DNA of 64,000 bases from Sphingomonas sp. CCH10-B3 (GCF_001556185.1 NZ_LSIJ01000057.1:1-64000), one strand, 5' to 3'; positions 8,086-17,932 are shown, counted from the first letter of the stretch. The notes: generated by a model from the sequence alone, not told the origin. Numbers and translations are program-made.

Positions 8086-8826
8086 ATGACTTATTGTGTC
8101 GGGATCCTGGTGCGCGACGGCATCGCGATGCTGGCCGACACCCGCACCAATGCGGGCGTCGACAACATCTCCACCTATCGCAAGCTGCGGCTGTTCGGGA
8201 ACGACGGCAAGCGGCTGATCATGATCGCCTCGGCCGGCAGCCTGTCGACCACGCAGGCGGCGCTCCAGCGGCTGACGCGCGGCATCCTGAACCCCGAGAC
8301 CGGCGAGTCCGAGACGCTCGACAATGTCGCCAACATCTTTTCAGCCGCGCTCGCCGCCGGTCGCGCGATTCGGGCATCGCGCGACGCCTTCGAAAGCCTT
8401 GAGCAAGGCGACATCAACTTCAACACGACGTTTCTGGTCGGCGGATCGATCGACGGCGAGCCGACGCGGCTGTTCCTTGTCTATCCGGCGGGCAATGCGA
8501 TCGAATGCCAGCCCGACACGCCCTTTCTCCAGATCGGCGAGAATAAATATGGCAAGCCGATCCTCGACCGCGCGCTGCATTACGACATGCCGATGCGCGA
8601 GGCAGTGAAGGTCGCACTGATCTCGTTCGATTCGTCGATTCGGTCGAATCTGGCCGTCGGCCTGCCGATCGATCTGGCGATTGCCGACACCGGCGCGGGC
8701 AGCACGCGCGTGATGACACGGATCGAAGTCGATGACCCCTATTTCACCGATCTGTCGCAGCGCTGGTCCGACGCGCTGACCGCCGCGCTGACGACGATCC
8801 CGCCGCCGCCCTATGCGGGCGCCTGA
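8086..8826 (+). CDS. Anbu, proteasome-related Ntn hydrolase (COG3484)
   Basis: 246-residue proteasome-beta-like protein of the Anbu (ancestral beta subunit) type. It starts MTYCVGI, so removal of Met1 would expose Thr as N-terminal nucleophile. The Asp of [11 protein letters not shown] and the Lys of TYRKLRLF are placed like D17 and K33 of the proteasome beta subunit. Later [10 protein letters not shown] is the conserved serine/glycine loop. Family members form open ring or lock-washer assemblies with at most weak peptidase activity in published work. Encoded with ATP-grasp, alpha-E and transglutaminase partners, so the complete cluster is present. Its 3' end overlaps the convergent reductase gene by 16 bases. 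Confidence 0.93.
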   Translation: MTYCVGILVRDGIAMLADTRTNAGVDNISTYRKLRLFGNDGKRLIMIASAGSLSTTQAALQRLTRGILNPETGESETLDNVANIFSAALAAGRAIRASRDAFESLEQGDINFNTTFLVGGSIDGEPTRLFLVYPAGNAIECQPDTPFLQIGENKYGKPILDRALHYDMPMREAVKVALISFDSSIRSNLAVGLPIDLAIADTGAGSTRVMTRIEVDDPYFTDLSQRWSDALTAALTTIPPPPYAGA

Positions 8827-10049
8827 CCGACCAGCGCCTTGAGCGGCACCTGCGGATCGGCGAGCTGGGCGGCATCGGCCCGCACCGCACCCGCCACCAG
8901 CGCGCGGCCCGCGACATAATCCTTGACCGCGTTGACGCAGTCGAGCGCAACCACCGCGCCGTCCTTGAGGTAAATCACCGAAAAGCTGCGCGCCGCCGGA
9001 TCGCCACGGAGCACCGTTGCGTCATGGCCGATCGACAGGCCGACGGTCTGGAGCTTCAGGTCATATTGGTTCGACCAGAACCACGGCACCGCATCATAGG
9101 GTGCCGGCACGCCGAGGATCGCGCGCGCGGCAACGGTCGCCTGATCATTGGCGTTCTGGACGGATTCGAGCCGGATTGCGGCGCCCCCGGCAAAGCGATT
9201 GGCGTGGAGCGCCGCGTCGCCGATTGCGAACACATCGGCCAGGCTGGTGCGGCAATGATCGTCGACGCGCACGCCATTGCCGCCTTCGGCGCCCGCCGCC
9301 AGCAGCGGCGCGACGGCGGGGATGATACCGATGCCGACGATCACCAGCCCGGCACCGATCACCGTTCCATCCGCGAGCCGAACCCCGGTCGCGCGGCCAT
9401 CCACGGTTTCGATCGCCGCGACCGATGCCGACAGATGCAGTTCGACGCCATGCGCGCGGTGTTCGGCCTCGAAGAACTGCGAGAGCTCAGGACCGGCGAC
9501 CCGCGCGAGCACCCGATCGGCGGCTTCGAACAGCGCGACCCGCTTGCCGAGCTTGGTCAGCACAGCGGCTGCCTCCAGCCCGATATACCCGCCACCGACG
9601 ATCGCGACCGTATCAACGGCGGCGAGCTCGGTGAGCAGCCCGTCGATGTCCGCGCGCGTGCGAATGTGGTGGACGCCCGCGGCATCCGCGCCCTCGCACG
9701 CCAGCCGACGCGGTGTGCCGCCTGTCGCCCAGATCAGCTGGCCAAAACCGATCTCAGCCCCGCTTTCGCAGGTAACCCGGTGCGCGGCAGGATCGACGGC
9801 CACGACTCGCTCGCCGAGCAGAAACTCGACCGCGCGCTCGACCCAGAAGTCGGGTTTTCTGATCAGCAGCCGGTCAAAGCTCTTGTCGCCCGCCAGATAG
9901 TCCTTCGACAGCGGCGGGCGTTCATAGGGCAGCTCGGGCTCGTCGCCGATGACCAGCACCGACCCGGCGAATCCGCCCTGCCGCAACGCAATCGCGGCCT
10001 GCGCGCCGCCATGCCCGGCGCCGACAATCACCACATCGCCGTGACGCAT
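8811..10049 (-). CDS. NAD(P)/FAD-dependent ferredoxin reductase
   Basis: About 412 residues, class I two-dinucleotide fold reductase of the kind serving Rieske oxygenases or cytochrome P450. FAD-binding loop [18 protein letters not shown] is at the N-terminus, [13 protein letters not shown] is the conserved FAD-contact block, [17 protein letters not shown] is the NAD-binding loop and VFAIGDAAL the second FAD site. The C-terminal SVQNANDQA and [16 protein letters not shown] are characteristic of rubredoxin/putidaredoxin reductases. Start ATG 10049 begins exactly at the conserved strand. It follows the MurA-like gene with a two-base gap, so the two are co-transcribed. No ferredoxin or oxygenase is nearby, so the electron partner is unknown. 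Confidence 0.92.
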   Translation of the reverse strand: MRHGDVVIVGAGHGGAQAAIALRQGGFAGSVLVIGDEPELPYERPPLSKDYLAGDKSFDRLLIRKPDFWVERAVEFLLGERVVAVDPAAHRVTCESGAEIGFGQLIWATGGTPRRLACEGADAAGVHHIRTRADIDGLLTELAAVDTVAIVGGGYIGLEAAAVLTKLGKRVALFEAADRVLARVAGPELSQFFEAEHRAHGVELHLSASVAAIETVDGRATGVRLADGTVIGAGLVIVGIGIIPAVAPLLAAGAEGGNGVRVDDHCRTSLADVFAIGDAALHANRFAGGAAIRLESVQNANDQATVAARAILGVPAPYDAVPWFWSNQYDLKLQTVGLSIGHDATVLRGDPAARSFSVIYLKDGAVVALDCVNAVKDYVAGRALVAGAVRADAAQLADPQVPLKALVGQAPA

Positions 10050-10051
10050 GC

Positions 10052-11353
10052 TCAGCTCTGCCACTGCACCTGCGCGCCGAGGCTGACGAGATTGCCGACG
10101 AAATCGGGGTGCGCCCGGCGGATCGGGTCGGCGTCGAGGATCACTGACTCGCCCTCGATGCTGGTCGCGATCATCAGCAGCGCGATAGCGACGCGGATGA
10201 TGTAGGGCGAGGTCACCGTGCCCGGCCGCAATTCCTTGCCGCCAAAGGTGATCAACCGGTGCGGGTCGCACATCAGGGTATGCGCGCCGAACAGCGCCAG
10301 TTCGGTGTGCCAGCCGAGCGCGCCTTCATAGACCTTGTTCCAGAACATCGTCTGGCCCTCGGCCCGCACGCCGAGCGCGATGAAGATCGGCAGCAGGTCG
10401 GCGGGGATATAGGGCCAGGGCGCCGCCTCGACCTTCATGATCAGCGTGTCGGTGAAGGGGCGGCGGACCTTGAGCTGCTGGCCGCCCGCGATGCTCGACA
10501 GGCCGTTCTTGTGCTCGATCTCGGCCCCGAACTTGGCGAAGGTACGGTCGATCAGCGGGAAGAATTCGGGGTGCTGGTTGCGCACCGAAATCGACCCGCC
10601 CGACACTGCGCCGAGCGCGAGGAACGTCGCAATCTCGTGGAAATCTTCCCAAAAGGTGTAATCGATACCGCTCAGCTCGCGCACGCCCTCGATCGTCAGC
10701 GTGGATGTACCCGCGCCGGTGATCCTGGCGCCCATTTCAATCAGGAAGCTGCACAGCTCCTGCACATGCGGCTCGCAGGCGGCGTTGGTGATGCGCGAGA
10801 CGCCATCGGCGACGACCGCGCACAGGACGAAATTCTCGCTCGTCGTGACCGAGGCATATTCGAGCCACATGTCGGCCGCCGGGAAGCGCTTCGGCGCAGC
10901 GAGCGCGATCACCGACGGGTCGTGATCGTCGACCAGCGTGCCGAACGCGCGAAATACTTCGATATGCGGGTCGAGCTCGCGCGCGCCTAGCGTGCAGCCC
11001 TTGGTCGCACCCTGCAACGCCGCGGTGCCGAGCCGGTAGAGGAAGCCGGGCACCAGCAGCACCGCCGCGCGCATCGCCTCGGGTGAGCGGGCCGTGACGC
11101 CGGCGTTAAGCTGGCGATGTTCGATCTGCATCACCTTGGCATCGGTATCCCACTCAACCTTCGAGCCGAGCTCGCGGAAGATGTCGACCAGACGCCGAAC
11201 GTCGGTGATGTCGGGGACGTTGCGCAGCGTAATCGGTGCTTCGGTCAGCAAGGTCGCGCACAAAATCGGCAACACGGCATTCTTGTTGGCGGACGGCGTG
11301 ATATGGCCGTTCAAAGCGCCCCCGCCCCGCACCAAAAGCGACGTCACGCACAT
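10052..11353 (-). CDS. UDP-N-acetylglucosamine 1-carboxyvinyltransferase-like protein (divergent MurA)
   Basis: 433-residue EPSP-synthase-fold protein. MurA transfers enolpyruvate from PEP to UDP-GlcNAc as the first committed step of peptidoglycan synthesis. Shared features are the [11 protein letters not shown] segment with the Lys-Asn pair at residues 24-25, the catalytic Cys at 120 in [10 protein letters not shown], the Asp in IPADLLPI (MurA TDMQ equivalent) and a terminal LVSLGAQV. The usual VRKMRAS and DLRAS motifs are altered ([23 protein letters not shown]). It is therefore probably a paralogue whose substrate may differ. ATG 11353 is used; GTG 11347 has a better-spaced GGAGA and is a real alternative. 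Co-transcribed with the ferredoxin reductase. Confidence 0.8.
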   Translation of the reverse strand: MCVTSLLVRGGGALNGHITPSANKNAVLPILCATLLTEAPITLRNVPDITDVRRLVDIFRELGSKVEWDTDAKVMQIEHRQLNAGVTARSPEAMRAAVLLVPGFLYRLGTAALQGATKGCTLGARELDPHIEVFRAFGTLVDDHDPSVIALAAPKRFPAADMWLEYASVTTSENFVLCAVVADGVSRITNAACEPHVQELCSFLIEMGARITGAGTSTLTIEGVRELSGIDYTFWEDFHEIATFLALGAVSGGSISVRNQHPEFFPLIDRTFAKFGAEIEHKNGLSSIAGGQQLKVRRPFTDTLIMKVEAAPWPYIPADLLPIFIALGVRAEGQTMFWNKVYEGALGWHTELALFGAHTLMCDPHRLITFGGKELRPGTVTSPYIIRVAIALLMIATSIEGESVILDADPIRRAHPDFVGNLVSLGAQVQWQS

Positions 11354-11505
11354 TCTCCAGATCGTGGGAAATAAGGCAGAGGGGTTATCGGCAAGCGCGG
11401 TTGCTGTCCATCCCTGCCCCGGCGCGACGGCTGACGCTGCCCCCTTGGCGCGCCCGATTTTGCCGCTAGACCTTGGCATAACAACACGAAAATGGGGATG
11501 TTTGC

Positions 11506-14500
11506 ATGAAACTGCGGGTAATCGCGCTAGGCACAGCTTTGCTGGCCTCAACTTCTTCTTTCGCCCAGAGCGCGCCTGCGATGCCCGACAAGCCGAAACC
11601 GCCCAAATGGGACGTCAATGCGCCCCCCGGCATGACGACGCGGCAAGTGCCGATCGACGTGACCGAAGGCAGCTGGATGAACGTCGACGTGTCGCCCGAC
11701 GGCAAGACGATCGCCTTCGATCTGCTCGGCGATATCTACACCATGCCGATCACCGGCGGCACGCCACGGCGGATCGCCGAGGGCCTCGCTTTCGAGCACC
11801 AGCCGCGCTTTTCGCCCGACGGCAAGCGGATCGCTTTCACCTCGGATCGCGGCGGCGGCGACAACATCTGGATCATGAATGTCGACGGCAGCGACAAGCG
11901 GCAATTGTCAAAAGAAGATTTCCGCCTGCTCAACCAGCCAAGCTGGAGCCCCGACGGCCGCTTCATCATCGCCAAGAAGCATTTCACGACGCAGCGTTCG
12001 CTCGGCACTGGCGAAGTCTGGCTCTATCACGTCTCGGGCGGCGGCGGCGTGCCGCTGGTCAAGCGCGCGAGCGAAGTGCTGCAGAAGGAACTCGGCGAGC
12101 CGATCTTCGCGCCCGACGGCAAGAGCATCTATTTCACCCGCAACGTGACGCCCGGGCCGATCTTCGAATATGCCCAAAATTCGAACACCGACCTGTTCCA
12201 TATCGACCGCTACGACATCGAGACCGGCGAGACCTCGACCGCGGTGTCGGGCGTCGGCGGGTCGGTGCGCCCCTCGCCCTCGCCCGACGGCAAGCTGATC
12301 GCTTTCGTCCGGCGCGAGCGGACCAAGTCGAAGCTTTATGTGAAAGACCTCATCTCGGGCGAGGAGCGCAAAATCTATGACGCGCTCGACCAGGACGTGC
12401 AGGAAACCTGGGCCGTCACCGGTGTCTATCCCAACATGGCGTGGACGCCCGACAGCAAGTCGATCATCTTCTGGGCGGGCGGCAAGATCCACCGCGTCGG
12501 TGCCGACGGATCGGGCGCGTCCGAAATTCCGTTCCGCGTCGCCGACACCCGCGTGGTGATCGACGCGACTCATCCGACGGTCGAGGTCGCGCCGGCGAGC
12601 TTTGCCACGAAGATGCCGCGCTGGGCCGAAGTCTCGCCCGACGGCAAGTCGGTGGTGTTCGAAACGCTCGGCAAGCTGTGGGTGAAGCCGATGGCGGGCG
12701 GTGCCGCGCGCCGCCTGACCAGCGACACGAGCGATGGCTTTGAACTATGGCCGAGCTGGTCGCGCGACGGCAAGTCGATCGTGTTCGTCGGCTGGAGCGA
12801 TGCCAAGCTCGGCGCGATCCGCACCGTGGCCGCAACCGGCGGCGCCGCGCGCGACGTGACCGCCCGGCCCGGCCATTATGCCCGCCCCAAATTCTCGCCC
12901 GACGGCAAGACGATCGTGTTCGAAAGCGGGCGCGGCGGCGGGCTCACGTCCGATCAGTGGAGCGAGAATCCCGGCGTCTATCGCGTCGCTGCGACCGGCG
13001 GCGCCACGACGCGCATCGTCGATAACGGCGCCGTGCCGCAGTTCGGCGCGTCGAACGACCGCGTGTTCATGATCGGCAGCGACAAGGGCAAGCGTCAGCT
13101 GATCTCGACCGACCTGAACGGCGAGGCCAAGCGCGTTCATGCGACCGGCGATCTGGTCAACGATTTCCAGGTCGCGCCCGACGGGCAGTATTTCGCGTTC
13201 CGCCAGAATTACGAAGCGTTCGTGATGCCGCTGCTCCCCGGCACGCAGGACGTGTCGACCGATGCCAAGGGCGGCGCCCTGCCCGTCACGCGGGTCAGCG
13301 GCGAAGGCGCGGACTTCATCCACTGGTCGAACGGCGGCGCGCAAGTCCATTGGAGCCTCGGCCCGATCGTCTACACCGCGCAGACGAGCACGCTGTTCGC
13401 GACCGCGCCCGCCAGCGGCGACACTGCCAAGTTCGATCCACCCAAGACCGGCGTCTCGCTGTCGATGGACGTCGCCGCGGCCAAGCCGACCGGCACCGTC
13501 GCGCTGACCGGCGCGCGGATCGTGACGATGGCCGACAAGGCGGGCGGCATCATCGATGACGGCGTGATCGTCATCAGCGGCGACCGCATCGTCGCAGTCG
13601 GCAAGCGCGGCGCCGTCACCATCCCGGCGGGCGCGAAGATGATCGACGTTACCGGCAAGACGATCATCCCCGGCCTCGTCGATGCGCATGCGCACGGGCC
13701 GCAGGGCGATGACGAGCTGGTGCCGCAGCAGAATTGGTCGGCAATCGCCAATCTCGCCTTCGGCACGACGACGATCCACGATCCCTCGTCGCGCGCCGCC
13801 GAAATCTTCGTCGCGTCGGAAATGCAGCGCGCGGGCAAGATCCTTGCGCCCCGCATCTTTTCGACCGGCGAGATCGTCTATGGCGCCAAGTCGCCCGAGG
13901 TCTATGCCGAGATCAACAGCTATGAAGACGCGCTCGCGCATGTCCGCCGCCTGAAGGCGCAGGGCGGCCATTCGGTGAAGAATTACAACCAGCCGCGCCG
14001 CGAACAGCGCCAGATGGTCGTCAAGGCCGCGCAAGCCGAGGGGATGGAAGTCGTGCCCGAGGGCGGCTCGCTCTACACGATGGACGTCAGCCTCATCCAG
14101 GACGGCAACTCGACCGTCGAGCACAATGTCCCGCTGGCGATCTTCTACGCCGATCTGGTCAGCCTGTGGACGCAGACCAAGACCTATTACACGCCGACTT
14201 TGGTCGTCACCTATGGCGGGCCGGCGGGCGACCCCTATTGGCGCGCGCATACCGAGGTTTGGAAGCATCCGCTGCTGACGAAGCATATTCCGCCCGGCTT
14301 GCTAGCGGCGCAGAATGTCCGCCGCGTGCTCGCACCCGAGGAGGATTATGTCGACGGGTGGAGCGCGCGCGAGGCGAAGAAGCTCGCCGACAAGGGCATC
14401 CAGGTGTCGATCGGCGCGCATGGCCAGCAGGCCGGGCTCGGCTCGCACTGGGAAATGTGGAGCTTCGCGCGCGGCGGCTGGAGCAACATCGAGGCGCTGG

Positions 14501-14787
14501 CGGCGGGCACGATCATGCCTGCGACCTCGCTCGGCTATGCCAAGGACGTCGGCTCGCTCGAAGTCGGCAAGCTCGCCGACCTGGTCGTGCTCGACGCTGA
14601 TCCGACCGTCGACATCCGCAATTCGGACAAGATCAGCCGCGTGATGCTCGGCGGGCGGCTGTACGATGCGGCGACGATGGACGAGGTCGACACGGGCACC
14701 CGCAAGCGCGCGCCCTATTGGTGGCAGGCATCGGGCAAGGCGAGCGCCGGGACGGTGAGCGAAAGCCACAGCGACGGCGACACCTGA
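11506..14787 (+). CDS. Exported tricorn-like beta-propeller/amidohydrolase fusion protein
   Basis: 1093 residues. A signal peptide (residues 1-21, ending SSFAQS) exports it. Residues about 50-640 hold at least nine PD40/TolB-like blades recognisable as SPDGK-x-I-x-F repeats (e.g. FSPDGKRIAFTSDRGG, FAPDGKSIYFTRN, VSPDGKSVVFET). Residues about 665-1075 form an amidohydrolase domain: IIPGLVDAHAHGPQGDD carries the HxH metal site, EHNVPL and SIGAHGQQAGLGSHWEMW later histidines, and GSLEVGKLADLVVLDADP the closing strand. The family is thought to be peptidase/amidohydrolase of the periplasm; the substrate is not known. The canonical Asp ligand of many amidohydrolases is not obvious at the SIGAHGQ strand. 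Starts on its own, divergent from the MurA-like gene. Confidence 0.9.
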   Translation: MKLRVIALGTALLASTSSFAQSAPAMPDKPKPPKWDVNAPPGMTTRQVPIDVTEGSWMNVDVSPDGKTIAFDLLGDIYTMPITGGTPRRIAEGLAFEHQPRFSPDGKRIAFTSDRGGGDNIWIMNVDGSDKRQLSKEDFRLLNQPSWSPDGRFIIAKKHFTTQRSLGTGEVWLYHVSGGGGVPLVKRASEVLQKELGEPIFAPDGKSIYFTRNVTPGPIFEYAQNSNTDLFHIDRYDIETGETSTAVSGVGGSVRPSPSPDGKLIAFVRRERTKSKLYVKDLISGEERKIYDALDQDVQETWAVTGVYPNMAWTPDSKSIIFWAGGKIHRVGADGSGASEIPFRVADTRVVIDATHPTVEVAPASFATKMPRWAEVSPDGKSVVFETLGKLWVKPMAGGAARRLTSDTSDGFELWPSWSRDGKSIVFVGWSDAKLGAIRTVAATGGAARDVTARPGHYARPKFSPDGKTIVFESGRGGGLTSDQWSENPGVYRVAATGGATTRIVDNGAVPQFGASNDRVFMIGSDKGKRQLISTDLNGEAKRVHATGDLVNDFQVAPDGQYFAFRQNYEAFVMPLLPGTQDVSTDAKGGALPVTRVSGEGADFIHWSNGGAQVHWSLGPIVYTAQTSTLFATAPASGDTAKFDPPKTGVSLSMDVAAAKPTGTVALTGARIVTMADKAGGIIDDGVIVISGDRIVAVGKRGAVTIPAGAKMIDVTGKTIIPGLVDAHAHGPQGDDELVPQQNWSAIANLAFGTTTIHDPSSRAAEIFVASEMQRAGKILAPRIFSTGEIVYGAKSPEVYAEINSYEDALAHVRRLKAQGGHSVKNYNQPRREQRQMVVKAAQAEGMEVVPEGGSLYTMDVSLIQDGNSTVEHNVPLAIFYADLVSLWTQTKTYYTPTLVVTYGGPAGDPYWRAHTEVWKHPLLTKHIPPGLLAAQNVRRVLAPEEDYVDGWSAREAKKLADKGIQVSIGAHGQQAGLGSHWEMWSFARGGWSNIEALAAGTIMPATSLGYAKDVGSLEVGKLADLVVLDADPTVDIRNSDKISRVMLGGRLYDAATMDEVDTGTRKRAPYWWQASGKASAGTVSESHSDGDT

Positions 14788-14849
14788 CGCCCATATTGCC
14801 TCCACAGTGCGCGGCTAATCGCCCAACCGATCGATTGGGGGAATATGTC

Positions 14850-16028
14850 ATGCGCGGACGGAGGGCGGCGACCATTGCGGCTGGCATCGGTCTGATGATG
14901 CTGGGCTGGGCGGCTGCGCAATCGCAGACCGGGCAAGGCCCGCCGCCCGGCGGCCCCCCGCCCGAAGCGATCAAGGCCTGCACCAAGCTGGCCGTCGGCG
15001 CCGCGTGCAGCTTCACCGGGCGCGGCGCGCAGAAGCTGAGCGGGAGCTGCTTTGCGCCGCCCGGCCGCGTGCTCGCGTGCCGACCCGCGCGCGGCCCCGG
15101 CGGTGCCCCGCCGCCGCCGGGCGGCCCAAGCGAAGTCGGCCCGCCCGGTGGCGGACCGCCCGATGGCGGCGGCGGCACGGCGATTGCCGCCACGCGGGTC
15201 TCGACCGGCGGCATCGGCTGCGGGCTGCGCCACGATTCCCTCAATGCCGCAATCGGCATCGCCAGTCGCTATGCGTGGACGTGCGACGCGAGCAACCGCA
15301 GGCTGAGCGCGAACGGCATCCCCGATCATGCGCCCGGTGCTTTCCCCAACCCCGGCAATCCCAACCGCATCGCCGCGCAGACCGTCAGCGTCAGCCTGCC
15401 GCTCAACCCGGTCGCCGAGACCAAGGCGTGGTTCGTCAAAATCGCGGGCTATGCACTCAACGGCATCAAGTTCGACCCCGGCACGGCGGAAAGCTGCACC
15501 AGCAATTGCGGCAATGGCGGGCGCGGCCCCGGCGGCGCATGGCGGATCGAGGCACTCGGGCAAAAATTCTTCGATTTCGGCGTCGACCGCAACAATGCCC
15601 ATGTCCAGCCGAACGGCGCCTATCATTATCACGGCATTCCCAATGCGCTGGTCAAGCCGGGCAAGATGACGCTGATCGGCTGGGCGAGCGACGGCTATCC
15701 GATCTATGGCCGCTATGGCCATGCCGTGGCGCTGGACGCCGCCAGCCCGCTGCGGCCGATGCGATCGAGCTATCGGCTGAAATCGGCCCCCGACGCCGGT
15801 CGCCCCGCCGTAAGCATCGCGCCGATGGGCACGTTCGCGCAGGATTATGCCTATGTCGCGGGGTCGGGCGATCTCGACGAGTGCAATGGCCGCCGTGACG
15901 TGACGCCCGAATTTCCCAAGGGCGCCTATCATTATTACGCAACCGACGGATATCCCTATATCCAGCGCTGCACCAGGGGGCGCCCGGTGCCGAGCGCCGA
16001 TGATCGCCCGCGCGGCCTGTTCGGATGA
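14850..16028 (+). CDS. YHYH domain-containing exported protein
   Basis: About 392 residues. Signal peptide MRGRRAATIAAGIGLMMLGW ends near AAAQS. A Pro/Gly-rich linker surrounds a short four-Cys module (ACTKL, GAACSFTGRG, SGSCFAPP, VLACRP; residues about 48-75). The rest is a YHYH domain with YHYHGIPNALV at 258-268 and a second YHYY at 360-363 close to YPYIQRC. His/Tyr clusters of this kind suggest metal binding, but the function of the family is not established. I start at ATG 14850 because the signal peptide then is N-terminal and TGGGGGAA precedes it; the longer frame adds charged residues before it. Its stop overlaps the HupE-like gene by four bases (ATGA), so they are coupled. Confidence 0.88.
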   Translation: MRGRRAATIAAGIGLMMLGWAAAQSQTGQGPPPGGPPPEAIKACTKLAVGAACSFTGRGAQKLSGSCFAPPGRVLACRPARGPGGAPPPPGGPSEVGPPGGGPPDGGGGTAIAATRVSTGGIGCGLRHDSLNAAIGIASRYAWTCDASNRRLSANGIPDHAPGAFPNPGNPNRIAAQTVSVSLPLNPVAETKAWFVKIAGYALNGIKFDPGTAESCTSNCGNGGRGPGGAWRIEALGQKFFDFGVDRNNAHVQPNGAYHYHGIPNALVKPGKMTLIGWASDGYPIYGRYGHAVALDAASPLRPMRSSYRLKSAPDAGRPAVSIAPMGTFAQDYAYVAGSGDLDECNGRRDVTPEFPKGAYHYYATDGYPYIQRCTRGRPVPSADDRPRGLFG

Positions 16029-17131
16029 TGCGCGTGCTGGTGGCGCTGCTGCTGCTGGCAGCGCTTGCCTGGGCCGCGGCGGCGAATGCGCATCTGCTGC
16101 CGAAGCAGAATGCGACGCTCCATGTGATCGGCGACAAGGGCTATCTGGTGGTGTCGGTCCCGGTCGGCGCGCTGACGCGAGTCGATGACGATCGCGACGG
16201 GCTGCTCGATACAGGCGAACTCGGCCGCCACAGCGCCGACATCGGGCGACAGTTCCAAGCGCGCTTTCGCGTCGCTTCGCCCGACGGGCCGGCGCCGACC
16301 GAGCTGGCGCTGGTCGCCCACCCCGGCAGCGATACCGGCGTGTCCGACCCGACCCGCTATGTCGTCGTGCTGGCAAGCGCGCGGTTCGCCAAGCCGCCCG
16401 CCAGCGTCGCGATCGAAACTGACCTGTTCGGCTCCGCCGCCGACGAGCGCCAGATCACGCTGCGCGCGCGGCGCGATTCGACCGCGCCGGGGGGTGACGC
16501 CGAAATCGGCGTGCTCGACGCCAGCAACCCGCAGCATCAGTTCTTCCGCGGCGGGTGGGCGATATTTGGCGATTTCGTCCGGCTCGGCATCGAGCATATC
16601 CTGCTCGGCTATGACCATCTGCTGTTCCTGCTGACAGTCATCATCGGCGCGAGCGGCTGGCGCTATTGGCTGGGGGTCGTGACCGGTTTCACGGTCGCGC
16701 ACAGCATTACGCTGACGCTCGCCGCGCTGGGGATCGTCCAAGTACCGGCGGAAATCGTCGAGCCGCTGATCGCGCTCAGCATCGTCGGGATGGGCGCGTT
16801 CAACCTGCTCCGGCCCGGCGGCGACGCGCGCTGGCGGGTGGCGCTGGTGATGGCCTGCGGCCTGTTGCACGGATTGGGCTTTGCGTCGGCGCTCGGGGAC
16901 ATGGGCCTCGGCACCGGCAACCGGATCGCGACGCTGGCGGGGTTCAACATCGGCGTAGAGATTGGACAGTTCGCGTTTCTGGCAGCCGTGCTCGGGCTCG
17001 GCTGGGTGGCGAGCAAGATGCTGCGGCGGCGGACGCGAGCGAGCCTGCCGCGCCTTGCGTCCGCGCTCGCGTGCGTGCTGGCAGCGGTGATGCTCGTCCT
17101 GCGCGTCATCCCCTCGCTTCCGAGCGTCTAG
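16025..17131 (+). CDS. HupE/UreJ family membrane protein with EF-hand loop
   Basis: 368 residues. The N-terminus is a signal peptide or first membrane segment (MMRVLVALLLLAALAWAAAA). The extracytoplasmic domain (about 20-180) holds a perfect 12-position EF-hand loop at 54-65: Asp at 1, 3, 5 and 9, Gly at 6, Glu at 12. From about 185 there are six hydrophobic segments of the HupE/UreJ_2 type, with the diagnostic GYDHLLFLLTVII, GFTVAHSITLTLAALG and ACGLLHGLGFASAL motifs rich in His. HupE proteins are implicated in nickel or cobalt transport; this subfamily with a large N-domain is uncharacterised. Translationally coupled to the YHYH protein, which supports a joint metal-related role (inference). 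Confidence 0.88.
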   Translation: MMRVLVALLLLAALAWAAAANAHLLPKQNATLHVIGDKGYLVVSVPVGALTRVDDDRDGLLDTGELGRHSADIGRQFQARFRVASPDGPAPTELALVAHPGSDTGVSDPTRYVVVLASARFAKPPASVAIETDLFGSAADERQITLRARRDSTAPGGDAEIGVLDASNPQHQFFRGGWAIFGDFVRLGIEHILLGYDHLLFLLTVIIGASGWRYWLGVVTGFTVAHSITLTLAALGIVQVPAEIVEPLIALSIVGMGAFNLLRPGGDARWRVALVMACGLLHGLGFASALGDMGLGTGNRIATLAGFNIGVEIGQFAFLAAVLGLGWVASKMLRRRTRASLPRLASALACVLAAVMLVLRVIPSLPSV

Positions 17132-17148
17132 GATGAAATAATCTAGCC

Positions 17149-17233
17149 CACCCCCGCTCGTTTCGAGCGAAGTCGAGAAACGCTGCGCATCGCTTTTGGG
17201 CCTGTTTCTCGACTTCGCTCGAAACAAACGGGT
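17149..17233. repeat. Palindromic intergenic repeat, family A, copy 2
   Basis: Arms cgtttcgagcgaagtcgaga (from about 17158) and gtttctcgacttcgctcgaa (from about 17203) are near-perfect reverse complements with a loop of about 20 bases. Same family as 1581-1671. It lies between the convergent HupE-like and response-regulator genes. Confidence 0.85.
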
Positions 17234-17254
17234 CAATTCGCCGGATGACCCGCG

Positions 17255-17932
17255 TCAGGGCTCGAACCGGTACCCCGCGCCATAGACCGACGCGATGCAC
17301 GCCGCGCCCGGATCGACGCTCGCGAATTTCTTGCGGATGTTCTTGACGTGGCTGTCGATCGCGCGGTCGGAACTGCTGTCGGCGCGCTCGCCGAGGCGGT
17401 CGAGCAGCTGGTCGCGCGTGAACACCCGCCCCGGCTGCTGCATCAGCGCCGCCGTGATCGCATATTCGGCCGGGCTGAGCGCAAGCCACTTGCCGCGCCA
17501 GGCAATCCGCCGTCCGGCCTCGTCAATCGCATAGGGCTTGGCCTCCGCAACCGCACTCGTCACGCGTCCCTCGGCGCGGCGGATCAGCGCAGCGACACGC
17601 GCCATCACTTCGCGCGCCGAAAAGGGCTTCGACACATAATCGTCGGCGCCGATACCGAGCCCCTTCAGCCGGTCGATCTCGTCGACCCGCGCGGTCAGCA
17701 TCAGGATCGGCACCGCGCTGAACGCCCGCGCGCGCTCGCAGATCGCAAAGCCGCTCATCCCCGGCAGCATCAGGTCGAGGATCATCGCCGCCGGGGGCGC
17801 CGCCTCCAGCGCCGCGAGCACGCCGCTGCCGTCGGCGAACAGGCGCGGCGTGTAACCCTCCGCCACCAGATAATCGCGCAGCACTTCGGCGATCTTGCGG
17901 TCGTCCTCGACCACGAACACGACGCGGCTCAT
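17255..17932 (-). CDS. OmpR-family response regulator
   Basis: 225-residue two-component regulator. The receiver has acidic pocket VVEDD (residues 8-11), phospho-acceptor Asp53 in MILDLMLPGMSGF, and the switch Lys in DDYVSKPFSAREV. The C-terminal winged helix begins at about 125 (AIDEAGRRIAWRGKWLALS) and has the EYAITAALMQQPGRVFTRDQLL recognition region split over turn and helix, and ends IASVYGAGYRFEP. Its start overlaps the stop of the sensor kinase gene by four bases. It resembles BaeR/CpxR-like regulators of envelope stress; the target genes are not identifiable here. Confidence 0.95.
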   Translation of the reverse strand: MSRVVFVVEDDRKIAEVLRDYLVAEGYTPRLFADGSGVLAALEAAPPAAMILDLMLPGMSGFAICERARAFSAVPILMLTARVDEIDRLKGLGIGADDYVSKPFSAREVMARVAALIRRAEGRVTSAVAEAKPYAIDEAGRRIAWRGKWLALSPAEYAITAALMQQPGRVFTRDQLLDRLGERADSSSDRAIDSHVKNIRKKFASVDPGAACIASVYGAGYRFEP

